From positions 1-46,330 of the forward strand of contig JAGRCP010000049.1 of the NCBI GenBank assembly GCA_020433455.1: DNA of 46,330 bases, in the 5' to 3' direction. The notes under the pieces were generated by a model, which had not been told where the DNA came from, searched no databases, and was given only the letters and a program-made list of their open reading frames with translations. Shown piece by piece: positions 1 to 8,189 of the stretch. Within the stretch, counting starts at the first letter, position 1, and the number at the start of each line of letters is the position of its first letter. The position numbers and the translations under genes are program-made. The DNA is from Caldilineaceae bacterium. GTDB lineage: Bacteria > Chloroflexota > Anaerolineae > Caldilineales > Caldilineaceae.

Positions 1-29
1 CAACCCCCTGAATTCCCATAGAGCCGTTT

Positions 30-39
30 ATTCCGGAAT
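30..39. promoter_or_regulatory. 10-bp palindrome ATTCCGGAAT at the response-regulator start
   Basis: The perfect palindrome ATTCCGGAAT ends on the first base of the TTG start codon of the response regulator. The same 10-mer occurs at 34585-34594 in another regulatory gap. A self-complementary decamer in front of a regulator could be an operator, but this is inferred from position and symmetry only. Confidence 0.25.
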
Positions 40-737
40 TGGTTACCCCCCACGCAGAATCCATCCTGGTGATCGATGACGATCCCCACATCTGCGAAAT
101 GGTTACCATTAAGCTGGAGCAGGCTGGTTATAAAGTTTTTTCAGCAGGTTCAGTTGAGCACGCCATGGACTTAATCCGCAAGTTCGGCTTGCCGCACCTG
201 GCGATTGTGGATATCCACATGCCGGAACGCAGCGGACTGGACTTTTGTGAAGAGATTCTGGCGTATAGCGATCTGCCGATCATGATGCTGACGGCGGATG
301 ACGATTTGAGCACCATCATCGAAAGCATTGAGCGCTATGCCGAAGATTATATTGTCAAGCCCTTTAACCTGAATGAACTATTGGTACGCGTTCGCCGGGT
401 GCTGCGTCGGGTTGTTGATACCGATTACGCAATGGCTCCCCAACAGCGTATTGACAGTGGTCTGACCGTCAATATTGCCGCACAGACCATCTACGTCGAC
501 GATGCAGAGAAAAAGCTTACGCCCACGGAAAGCAAGTTGCTTCATATTCTCCTGCAACACCGCAACACCGTTGTGCGCACCGATTACTTGCTCAAGCGGA
601 TTTGGCCGAACGAGGAAATTTTTGAAGACACGCTGCGCGTCCACATTCATCGCCTGCGCCAGAAGCTGAACACTTCAGAGCAGAAGCACCCCTACATTGT
701 TACAGAACGGGGCGTTGGATATCGCTTTATCGGTTAG
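39..737 (+). CDS. OmpR/PhoB-family response regulator
   Basis: DNA-binding response regulator of 232 residues. The N-terminal receiver domain (about 8-120) has the acidic pocket D13-D15, phospho-acceptor D58 in the motif VDIHMPE, T85 and K107. The C-terminal winged helix (about 145-230) carries the recognition-helix pattern DTLRVHIHRLRQKL and ends in the typical RGVGYRF hairpin. The reading frame opens after a stop at 9-11 and has no ATG before residue 21, so TTG at 39 is the best start even though no clear ribosome binding site precedes it. It is the first of five co-directional signalling genes that end with a histidine kinase at 3411-4670, its natural partner. The target promoters are unknown. 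Receiver and winged-helix assignment is certain; the start is less so. Confidence 0.93.
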   Translation: MVTPHAESILVIDDDPHICEMVTIKLEQAGYKVFSAGSVEHAMDLIRKFGLPHLAIVDIHMPERSGLDFCEEILAYSDLPIMMLTADDDLSTIIESIERYAEDYIVKPFNLNELLVRVRRVLRRVVDTDYAMAPQQRIDSGLTVNIAAQTIYVDDAEKKLTPTESKLLHILLQHRNTVVRTDYLLKRIWPNEEIFEDTLRVHIHRLRQKLNTSEQKHPYIVTERGVGYRFIG

Positions 738-852
738 GCCCAACTGATCTGTAAACCAAAGCGTTCATTATCAATGGGCGGATAAAGCGCGATCTGTTCA
801 CGCGATAACAATTGGAAGTACAGGCAATCGAAACAGAAGAGGAGATGAGACG

Positions 853-1479
853 ATGAGCGGCAGTGAGCCAAGTGGGGGAATCGATCTGGAGGCTGAAAAC
901 GCGACGAATGCGTCGGGCAAGGTTGAGCGCATTCGCGATATTGTATTCGGTTCCCAGATGCGCGAATACAATCAACGGTTCGACGCACTTGAACGGGACA
1001 TTACCCGCATGCGCCAGGACCTTTCCCAGTTTAACGAGCAGCTGACCGATCGATTGCGCCAAATCAGCACGCAATTGCAGGAAGCGGAAGAGCGTCAGCT
1101 CAGCCGTCTTCAGGATAGCGGGCGCAAGCTGGATGAGCGCATCGACGAGCTTAATCAACAACAGACCGACAAAATGCACAACCTGAACGATCGATTGACT
1201 CAATCGTTGGAAGAGCAGAACAAGCGTCTGGGCGAACGCATCCACACAGTTAACCTGTCAGCGGAAAACCGACTGGATCAAATCCAAAATCAACTACGCC
1301 AGATCGGCGAAGAGCTTCGCGCAGAGTTACGCGAAAACACGGCGCAGCTCACCGACAGCAAAATGGAGCGTACAACGCTGGGAGAGCTGCTGATCGAGAT
1401 GGGAACGAGCCTGCGCGAGGAGTCCTATGGCGGCATGCTGGATGACTTGATCGACAATTTGGCAAACGAAGCGGGATGA
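853..1479 (+). CDS. Soluble coiled-coil protein of the GTPase/two-component cluster
   Basis: A 208-residue hydrophilic protein with no recognised catalytic domain. Residues about 25-165 form a near-continuous heptad-rich helix dense in Q, E, R and L (for example RQISTQLQEAEERQLSRL), so a long dimeric or trimeric coiled coil is expected. The C-terminal 45 residues (from about MERTTLGELL) are less repetitive and may be a docking tail. There is no signal peptide or membrane segment, so it is cytoplasmic. The ATG start is preceded by AGAGGAG at good spacing. It lies between the response regulator and another coiled-coil protein, upstream of a Rab-like GTPase. A scaffold or GTPase-effector role is inferred from context alone. 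Confidence 0.8.
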   Translation: MSGSEPSGGIDLEAENATNASGKVERIRDIVFGSQMREYNQRFDALERDITRMRQDLSQFNEQLTDRLRQISTQLQEAEERQLSRLQDSGRKLDERIDELNQQQTDKMHNLNDRLTQSLEEQNKRLGERIHTVNLSAENRLDQIQNQLRQIGEELRAELRENTAQLTDSKMERTTLGELLIEMGTSLREESYGGMLDDLIDNLANEAG

Positions 1480-1556
1480 AAACTTTCAGACGATGTTTCC
1501 TACTTCGTATCGGCTCAGCTCTTGCAAATTTCCCGCATAAGGATATGTTGTAACAG

Positions 1557-2681
1557 ATGACTGCCACGAATTACGAAATTGCAAAACGCCCGGATCGGTC
1601 TTCGTCATCGCTACACGGTGGCGAGGCAACAGCACGCGCAATGAGTGATATTTCTAGGGAAGACGAAGATCTGGAAATACTGCGGCAGATTTTATTGGGC
1701 CAATATCAACAACGCGCCCAGGATCTGGAAGGGGAGTTGAATCATGTTCAGGCCCAGATTGCATCTCTTACTCTGCGTATAGAAGATAAGCAGGCATTGA
1801 TTGATACTGTAACGCCGATTCTGGCCCAATCTATCCAACAGAGCATTCACGATTCAAAAGGGGAAATGGCGGAAGCCCTCTACCCCATCATGGCGCGCTC
1901 CATCCAGCAGAGCATCGAAAATTCCAAGGAGCAGATGGTCGAGGCCCTCTATCCGATTGTCGGCCGCCTGGTTTCCCGTTCGGTCAGCGAAGCCATGCGT
2001 GATCTGGCACGGCGGATCGATGAGCAAATGCGCAACACTTTTAGCACGGATAGCATTTCACGCCGTATTCGCGCCCAGGTTTCAGGCGTTTCCCAAGCCG
2101 AATTAGCTATGCGCAACGCTCTCCCTTTTGAAGTTCGCCGCATCTTTTTGATCGATCGGGAAACGGGGATTTTACTCAACTACCTCAATCCTGCGCCGAC
2201 TGAAGAACGGCAAGACGAAGATGATGATTCCGACGTCATCGGCGGCATGCTTACAGCCATTCGGGATTTTGTGCAGGATGCCTTCGGACGCGGAGAAGAG
2301 GGCGAGCTGGACGCAATCCACTACGGCGACCGCACCATTTTGATCGAGACGGCCAAACACACCTACATTGCCGTCGTGGCCACGGGAATCACGCCAGCGG
2401 GCTATCACGGCGTCATGCGCCAGAATCTCTATCAGATTGAAGATCGCTTTGGTGAAGTATTGCGCCATTTTGACGGCGATGTTTCCGAATTGACCGGTAC
2501 GCTGCGGTACCTAACGCCGCTGATCATCGACTCGGAAGCGACAGACCGCGCCCGGGAGAGCGTAAAAGAGCAGACATCCGATCAGGTTCGATCGGCGTTG
2601 GGCGTCTTATTGCTCACCATCTTTCTCATTGTTCTACTTGTTCTCTTTGGGTGGTGGGCCTATCGGACCGCCGGCGGTTAG
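1557..2681 (+). CDS. Coiled-coil protein with longin/roadblock-like middle domain and C-terminal membrane anchor
   Basis: A 374-residue protein. Residues about 35-85 are coiled coil. Residues 86-131 are two 23-residue tandem repeats (each with P-I-x-A-x-SIQQSI) followed by a partial third. Residues about 185-310 form a compact alpha/beta region starting EVRRIFLIDRETGILL. One transmembrane helix lies near the C-terminus (about 348-367), leaving a few residues after it. From memory, the same N-terminal and middle architecture precedes the OmpA domain in cyanobacterial OmpA/MotB-like proteins, but no OmpA domain is present here. The middle region has the strand-turn-strand IDxxTG pattern of longin/roadblock folds, which act on small GTPases, and the next gene is one; that link is inference. 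Start: ATG at 1557 with a distant AAGGAT; ATG at 1641 (MSDISRE) is an alternative. Confidence 0.8.
   Translation: MTATNYEIAKRPDRSSSSLHGGEATARAMSDISREDEDLEILRQILLGQYQQRAQDLEGELNHVQAQIASLTLRIEDKQALIDTVTPILAQSIQQSIHDSKGEMAEALYPIMARSIQQSIENSKEQMVEALYPIVGRLVSRSVSEAMRDLARRIDEQMRNTFSTDSISRRIRAQVSGVSQAELAMRNALPFEVRRIFLIDRETGILLNYLNPAPTEERQDEDDDSDVIGGMLTAIRDFVQDAFGRGEEGELDAIHYGDRTILIETAKHTYIAVVATGITPAGYHGVMRQNLYQIEDRFGEVLRHFDGDVSELTGTLRYLTPLIIDSEATDRARESVKEQTSDQVRSALGVLLLTIFLIVLLVLFGWWAYRTAGG
1812..1998 (+). repeat. 69-nt coding repeats (23-residue units)
   Basis: 1812-1880 and 1881-1949 encode two 23-residue units that share the core SIQQSI followed by S-K and a terminal EAL; 1950-1998 is a diverged partial third. 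The units are helical and amphipathic. The copies differ at many third positions, so this is an old internal duplication, not a recent expansion. Confidence 0.7.
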
Positions 2682-2786
2682 ACGGCGCAGACCGGAAATG
2701 GGAGCGACTCGCATTCTGAACGGTACAAGCGCGGGGAGCGGAAATCACACTTTTCGGGCCCGTTGAACGACGCGATTCTTCAGCGC

Positions 2787-2818
2787 TTTACAGGCCGTAA
2801 TCGATCAGGAAGTATAAA
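2787..2818 (+). promoter_or_regulatory. Possible internal promoter before the GTPase gene
   Basis: TTTACA at 2787-2792 and TATAAA at 2813-2818 each match five of six sigma-70 positions, in a 156-nt gap before the GTPase gene. The 20-nt spacer is longer than the usual 16-18, so the call is weak. Confidence 0.25.
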
Positions 2819-2837
2819 ACAGTTATGAAAAAGGCAT

Positions 2838-3380
2838 ATGAACGCAGGAAATGCAGCTTCATATAGTAAAAAAGTGTGCATGCTGGGCGAATTTTCCGTG
2901 GGAAAAACCAGCTTGGTGCGGCGTTTCGTTTACGAACGTTTTGATGACGCTTATATCAGTACCGTTGGTGTAAAAGTGAGCCGCAAGACCATTGCCGTCA
3001 CGCGTAATGATACGCTGGTCGATCTCACGATGATGCTTTGGGATCTGGCCGGCTCGGAAGAATTTGATCAGTTACAGGCCAGCTACCTGCGCGGCAGCGC
3101 CGGCGCAATCTTGGTCTGCGATCTCAGCCGGCCGGAAACATTGCCCGAACTGCTTTCGTATGTCGATAACCTAAAAGCCCTGGGACTGGATATTCCCCTT
3201 GCCCTTGCTGCCAACAAAGTCGACTTAATCCAGGACATCGGCGCTAGAGAGGCGGACGTGGCCGCACTGGCCGAACAGATCAACGCCGCCTATTTCCTGA
3301 CCAGCGCAAAGTCCGGCGATGCCGTTGAATATCTTTTTCGGGAACTCGGCCAAGCCTTACTCAGACAAACATCTTTGTGA
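2838..3380 (+). CDS. Rab/Ras-like small GTPase
   Basis: A 180-residue stand-alone GTPase resembling eukaryotic Rab/Ras more than MglA. G1 is G17-EFSVGKTS (G17, G22, K23, T24); switch I is STVGVKV with T42; G3 is WDLAGSEEF (D69, G72); G4 is ANKVD (N126, K127, D129); G5 is TSAK (S156-K158). The residue after G72, Gln in Rab/Ras, is Ser73, so intrinsic hydrolysis may be slow or need a partner residue. There is no C-terminal cysteine for prenylation, so any membrane location must come from a partner, such as the anchored protein at 1557-2681. It probably works as a nucleotide-dependent switch tied to the flanking two-component proteins. The start ATG has AAAAAGG upstream. Family assignment is secure; role is inferred. 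Confidence 0.9.
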   Translation: MNAGNAASYSKKVCMLGEFSVGKTSLVRRFVYERFDDAYISTVGVKVSRKTIAVTRNDTLVDLTMMLWDLAGSEEFDQLQASYLRGSAGAILVCDLSRPETLPELLSYVDNLKALGLDIPLALAANKVDLIQDIGAREADVAALAEQINAAYFLTSAKSGDAVEYLFRELGQALLRQTSL

Positions 3381-3410
3381 AAATATGCAGCGTAACAAGG
3401 CATATCCATC

Positions 3411-4670
3411 ATGACAACATCAAATAGCGACCTATGGATGTTCAACGCCATTCTCCAGGCGCGCGCAATTGGTTATCTGCGTACGAATCCTGATTTGACC
3501 GTACATTCGACGGGAGGGATCTTGCCGCCGTATCTGGGCGACATTCAAACAGGCGATAGTCTCCTGTACGTTTTCCCCGAATTGATTGGCAGCGAAGATA
3601 TACTCAATGCATTGCTGGCAGGAGAGCGCAGCCGCTATACGGTGCATATGATTAACCGTGAAGACCAAAACGGCAAAATCGGTTATTTTGACCTTACTCT
3701 CGTCTCCTCAGCGGGAAAACAGGCCGCCCAATCAACCGAAGGGCAAGAGAAGCGACGCTTCCCGCTCGTTGCCATCTGGGAAGACATTACGTCTGCGGGG
3801 CAGGTAGGGCAAAAGCTGACGCAACACCGAAATGACCTGACGCTGCTACGTAATGAGTTGGCTAAACAGTACTCCTTGCTGGAAAGCACGAATCACGAAT
3901 TGCGGCGCACTAATCAGCTTAAGTCCAAGTTTGTCGGCGTTGCGGCCCATGAATTACGCTCGCCGTTAACCTCCATGCTCGGCTATATGGAACTGCTGCA
4001 AGATGACAGTTTTGGTCCTCTGACTGATCAGCAGCAGCGGTTCGCCGCCACAATAGATCACAGCGCGCACCGGCTGCTCAGCCTGCTCAACAACTTGATG
4101 GATATCACCCGACTTGAGGTCGATAATATGGATCTGAACCTGGAGCCGACAGACCTGGTCCAGGTGATCCGCCATAGCGAAGCCGAAATCCGCATTCAAA
4201 TCGATGCGAAAAAGCAACACTTGAGGATCGAGACGGAAGCAGACCGGATTATAGTGCTGTGCGACACTGCACGCGTCCAACAGATCATCAGCAACCTGCT
4301 GAGTAACGCCGGCAAGTATACGCCTGAAGGCGGCGATATCCGGGTCACACTCTCTGCCGATCCCGCATTCGGCTACGCCACGGTCGCCGTACAGGATAAC
4401 GGCATCGGCATTGCCCCCGACGAAATTGAGCACCTCTTTGTCTCCTTTTTCCGCGCCTCCAATGCCAGCCAGCTAAACGCTACCGGCGCGGGTCTGGGCC
4501 TTAGCATAGCCGCCTCCCTCACTGAACTGCATGGCGGGACGATGCAGGTTGAAAGCGAATTAGGCCACGGCTCTACCTTTTCCTTTACGTTGCCGCTGCT
4601 TGACGTCCAACCCGCCGACTCCGCACAGGCGCTTGCAGCCCAGACCCAGCCGGCAAACTATCTCGGATGA
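3411..4670 (+). CDS. Soluble sensor histidine kinase (PAS-like, HisKA, HATPase)
   Basis: A 419-residue kinase with no transmembrane segment. Residues about 10-130 look like a PAS sensor domain, about 135-170 is a coiled-coil linker, and the HisKA domain has the H-box AHELRSPL with phospho-acceptor H180. The ATPase domain shows the N-box (IISNLLSNAGKYT), G1 (DNGIGI) and G2 (GAGLGLS). It starts 30 bases after the Rab-like GTPase and is the only kinase in this cluster, so it probably phosphorylates the response regulator at 39-737. With no membrane span, its signal may be cytosolic or delivered by the GTPase/coiled-coil proteins (inference). The C-terminal tail, rich in Ala and Gln, is probably disordered. 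Confidence 0.92.
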   Translation: MTTSNSDLWMFNAILQARAIGYLRTNPDLTVHSTGGILPPYLGDIQTGDSLLYVFPELIGSEDILNALLAGERSRYTVHMINREDQNGKIGYFDLTLVSSAGKQAAQSTEGQEKRRFPLVAIWEDITSAGQVGQKLTQHRNDLTLLRNELAKQYSLLESTNHELRRTNQLKSKFVGVAAHELRSPLTSMLGYMELLQDDSFGPLTDQQQRFAATIDHSAHRLLSLLNNLMDITRLEVDNMDLNLEPTDLVQVIRHSEAEIRIQIDAKKQHLRIETEADRIIVLCDTARVQQIISNLLSNAGKYTPEGGDIRVTLSADPAFGYATVAVQDNGIGIAPDEIEHLFVSFFRASNASQLNATGAGLGLSIAASLTELHGGTMQVESELGHGSTFSFTLPLLDVQPADSAQALAAQTQPANYLG

Positions 4671-4704
4671 GCCGAACTTAAGAAAAAAAGTTTCCGGCGA
4701 AAAT

Positions 4705-4734
4705 TTGTGCTGACTCTCCTCTCCAGAGTACAAT
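4705..4734 (+). promoter_or_regulatory. Promoter that would give a leaderless SNF2 mRNA
   Basis: A -10-like TACAAT at 4729-4734 ends seven bases before the SNF2 ATG (4742), with a weak TTGTGC 18 bases upstream. No ribosome binding site lies between them. A start point six to eight bases after the -10 would fall on or next to the ATG. Confidence 0.45.
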
Positions 4735-4741
4735 ACTCTTT

Positions 4742-7700
4742 ATGGCTTTAACTCTTCATGCAGCTTGGCTGCCTTTTGACGCGCCGTTTCCCGACGGACG
4801 ACTTTTCTTTTGGGCCGAAAACACCGACCTATTATCCACCGAAACAGTGCAAGGCAACGGCCACAATCACGATGCGGTCGCCTCTACGCTTGTCGGTTCC
4901 CAAAACGGATATCGGAATAACGACACGCCGGATGACAATACCGCCGGCAAAAATAACGGACGGTTGCGCGTCGCCAAAGTCCCGTCCCACCCTTTTCAAT
5001 TGTCGGCGGGGCATGTACGCGCGCTTCTGAGCAGTTTGATTCCCGACCTGAAGGATGCTTCACCCCAACCGGCCAGCGCAACCGTCTGGCTGCCGACAGT
5101 CGATGGCGCGCCCCTCTTACGAAGAGGCATCCTGCAGCGTTCTGCCGTGTCGGCGGAGGAAACGGGCGACGTAACAACGACTGCGTCTGCTGTCGCGCTT
5201 CAGGCCTGGCAGATTACCGGCGTGGCCCTGCCCGCTCCCCGGGTTTTGACTACGTTGAATCATCTTGACGGCCGGCTTCACCGACATAGCGGAGCCGGCG
5301 CCTGGCGCCAATTGCGCCTGGGCAACGATCTCCTCTTTTGGAGCAATGCCGCCAAGCTGGCCCTGGAATTTCTTGCCGGGCAGCAATATCTGCCTGCCAT
5401 CCGCACCGGCCCTGACGGGCGCTTCTTCGCCGTGTGGCAGCCGGCCCTGCTGGACGATGCCTTGCATTGGCGCGTGGATCAACTCGCAGCGTTAATGCCG
5501 CCGGTCTGCCGCGCCTATGAACTGGCCGCGCCGGAAGAAGCGTCTCCGCCCAATGCGCTGCTGGAACACTTTATCGCGGCCATGACGGACGATGCCGTGC
5601 GCACCTGGTACACGGACCTGTCCGACAACCGCTCACCCGCGGGCCACTGGCTGGAACGGCTGACCATCCAGCAGCGGCAGATGACCCTGCCGCCCATGTT
5701 GGCGCACCAGCTCTATCAGGAGTGGCGCGCCTGGATTGATCAGCTTCAGCGTACCCGAGACGCCAATTTTCGCATCTGCTTCAAGCTGGCGGAACCGGGC
5801 GCCGCCGGAGAAGAAGGCGGTGAAGAGCCGGAAAAAGCCGCCACGCGCTGGACCCTTCGCTACTACCTCCAGGCCCGGGACAACCATGAGTTGCTTATTC
5901 CCGCAAGCCAAATTTGGCAGACGCGCGAGCACACCCTGCATATCCGCAACCGGCGGCTGGATCAACCCCAGGAGCGCCTGTTGGCTGGTCTCGGTTTGGC
6001 CAGCCGTCTCTTTGCGCCCGTCAAGCGCAGCCTGCGCGCGCCCCAGCCCACGCTGGCCTTGCTCACCATCGAAGAGGCCCATGATTTTTTACGGGAAATC
6101 GGCCCCCTGCTGGAGAGCGCAGGCTTCGGCATCATCATGCCCGCCTGGTGGCAGGCGGATCAGCGCCAAAGCCTGGGCTTTACCCTCCGCCTTACGGCAG
6201 ACGATTTTTCGGATAACGAGTACGTTTCGGAGTCAGCGGACTTTGACGAGGAAGATCGGCGCGCGGGCTCCGGTCCGATAGACGCATACATCGGTCGGCC
6301 CATTCGCTATGAATGGGCGCTGACCCTGGGCGGAAGTACGCTGAATCCGAAAGATTTTGAGCAGCTGGCCGCCAAGAAAAGCCCCCTGGTCCAGGTACGC
6401 AACCAGTGGGTGGAACTGGACCCGGAGCAGGTAGCCGCGGCCCGCTCCTTCCTGCAGCAGCGCCGTACCCAGGGCAACATTTCTTTTCTCGACGCCCTGC
6501 GCCTGGCCCAGGGCTTCACCGTGGAGATCGATTCCCCGCGCCTGGCCGGACCGCCGACCGGCGCCGGAACGTCGGCCGGCGGTCGAACCGCGCCCCAACC
6601 CGAGTTGCCCCTGCCCGATCTGCTGCCGGCCCAGATTCCTCTGGAGTCCGTTTCGGTTGAGGGGTGGCTGGAGCATACGCTGGAGCAACTGCGCTTTCAG
6701 CAGCCCGTGGGCGAAATCGATGAGCCGGAGCACTTTCAGGGCACGCTGCGTCCCTATCAACGGCGAGGCGCAGGCTGGCTCGTCTATCTGCGCAACCTGG
6801 GGTTGGGCGCCTGCCTGGCCGATGATATGGGTCTGGGCAAGACTATTCAGGCCATTGCCATGCTGCTCCACGTACGCGAGGAGGCCGCGGCCGCGCACGT
6901 GGGCGAAACGCCTCATCTGCCTGCGCTGCTCATCTGTCCCACCAGCGTAGTGGCCAACTGGAAACATGAGACGGATCGTTTTGCTCCCGTACTGCGCGCC
7001 CTCATCCACCACGGAACCGGTCGGCTGACCGGCGATGAATTTTTGCACAGCGCAGCGGTCCACGACCTCATCATCACCAGCTACGGCACCGCCCGCCGGG
7101 ACATTGAGCTGCTGACCCGGATCCCCTGGCGTCACCTCATCATCGATGAAGCCCAGAACATCAAAAACCCCCGGGCCAAGCAAACCCAGGCCGTGCGTCG
7201 CATCCAGGCCCCCAATCGGGTGGCGCTGACGGGGACGCCCGTAGAAAATCGTCTGGCCGAGCTGTGGAGCATCATGGAGTTCCTCAACCCCGGCTATTTT
7301 GGCGAGCGGGAAGCCTTCCGCAAGCGTTTCATCGTGCCCATCGAGCGCTATAATGACGACCAGCGTGCGGCTGAACTGCGCCGCCTAGCCCAGCCCTTTC
7401 TCCTGCGGCGGCTCAAATCCGATCCGAATATTATCTCCGACCTGCCGGAAAAGAACGAGATGGTGGTCTACTGCTCCCTCACAGAGGAACAGGCCGCGCT
7501 TTACGAAGCCACGGTCAAGCAGGCCCTGGCCACCCTGGAGGAGAGCAGCGGCATCCAGCGGCGCGGCCAGGTATTGGCCCTGTTGACCAGACTCAAGCAG
7601 ATTACCAACCATCCGGCCCATTTTCTCAAGGAAGAAGGCCCTCTGGCCGGGCGCAGCGGCAAGCTGGACCGCCTTACCGAGATGCTGGAAGAGGCCCTGT

Positions 7701-8188
7701 CAGTGGATGATCAGGCGCTGGTCTTTACCCAGTTTGTAGAGATGGGCCACCTGCTTCAGAACCACCTGCGGACCAAGCTGGGCAGCGACGTGCTCTTTCT
7801 TCACGGCGGCACGCCTGCACGCCAGCGGGATCGCATGGTCCAGGAATTTCAGGACAAGAGCGGACCGCCGGTCTTTGTGTTGAGCCTGCGCGCGGGCGGC
7901 TCGGGCCTCAATCTCACCCGGGCCAATCACGTCTTCCATTTTGACCGCTGGTGGAACCCCGCGGTCGAGAATCAGGCGACAGATCGGGCCTTCCGCATCG
8001 GCCAGCAGCGCAACGTACAAGTCCATAAATTTGTGGTGGCGGGGACGCTGGAGGAGCGCATCAACGAGATGATTGAGAGCAAGCAGGCCCTGGCCGAAGC
8101 TATTGTGGGCAGCGGCGAGGATTGGCTCACCGAACTGAATAACGATGAATTGCAGCATTTGCTCATGCTGCGGCGAGGAGCGCTGTAA
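4742..8188 (+). CDS. SNF2-family ATPase/helicase
   Basis: A 1148-residue Swi2/Snf2 DNA translocase of the bacterial type. The N-terminal ~630 residues include the SNF2-associated region; its start (LHAAWLP and further on LFFWAE) matches the usual N-terminus and supports the ATG at 4742. The motor begins near residue 670: Walker A DDMGLGKT (D694-T701), motif II DEAQ (D802-Q805), motif III LTGTPVENR, and in the second lobe SLRAGGSGLNLT and the arginine-finger motif DRAFRIGQ. All motor motifs look intact, so it should be an active dsDNA-stimulated ATPase. The next gene starts two bases after its stop and is the usual SWIM-type companion. The cellular role is uncertain; related bacterial pairs are generally linked to DNA or transcription-complex remodelling. 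Confidence 0.93.
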   Translation: MALTLHAAWLPFDAPFPDGRLFFWAENTDLLSTETVQGNGHNHDAVASTLVGSQNGYRNNDTPDDNTAGKNNGRLRVAKVPSHPFQLSAGHVRALLSSLIPDLKDASPQPASATVWLPTVDGAPLLRRGILQRSAVSAEETGDVTTTASAVALQAWQITGVALPAPRVLTTLNHLDGRLHRHSGAGAWRQLRLGNDLLFWSNAAKLALEFLAGQQYLPAIRTGPDGRFFAVWQPALLDDALHWRVDQLAALMPPVCRAYELAAPEEASPPNALLEHFIAAMTDDAVRTWYTDLSDNRSPAGHWLERLTIQQRQMTLPPMLAHQLYQEWRAWIDQLQRTRDANFRICFKLAEPGAAGEEGGEEPEKAATRWTLRYYLQARDNHELLIPASQIWQTREHTLHIRNRRLDQPQERLLAGLGLASRLFAPVKRSLRAPQPTLALLTIEEAHDFLREIGPLLESAGFGIIMPAWWQADQRQSLGFTLRLTADDFSDNEYVSESADFDEEDRRAGSGPIDAYIGRPIRYEWALTLGGSTLNPKDFEQLAAKKSPLVQVRNQWVELDPEQVAAARSFLQQRRTQGNISFLDALRLAQGFTVEIDSPRLAGPPTGAGTSAGGRTAPQPELPLPDLLPAQIPLESVSVEGWLEHTLEQLRFQQPVGEIDEPEHFQGTLRPYQRRGAGWLVYLRNLGLGACLADDMGLGKTIQAIAMLLHVREEAAAAHVGETPHLPALLICPTSVVANWKHETDRFAPVLRALIHHGTGRLTGDEFLHSAAVHDLIITSYGTARRDIELLTRIPWRHLIIDEAQNIKNPRAKQTQAVRRIQAPNRVALTGTPVENRLAELWSIMEFLNPGYFGEREAFRKRFIVPIERYNDDQRAAELRRLAQPFLLRRLKSDPNIISDLPEKNEMVVYCSLTEEQAALYEATVKQALATLEESSGIQRRGQVLALLTRLKQITNHPAHFLKEEGPLAGRSGKLDRLTEMLEEALSVDDQALVFTQFVEMGHLLQNHLRTKLGSDVLFLHGGTPARQRDRMVQEFQDKSGPPVFVLSLRAGGSGLNLTRANHVFHFDRWWNPAVENQATDRAFRIGQQRNVQVHKFVVAGTLEERINEMIESKQALAEAIVGSGEDWLTELNNDELQHLLMLRRGAL

Positions 8189-8189
8189 G

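Noticed and set aside
6233..7183. 316-codon open frame on the minus strand
   Set aside because: Antisense to the SNF2 motor region; no domain and no start signal.
8145..8189. Upstream extension of the SWIM-like protein
   Set aside because: Lies inside the SNF2 coding region; the ATG at 8190 has its own ribosome site and fits the family's N-terminus.
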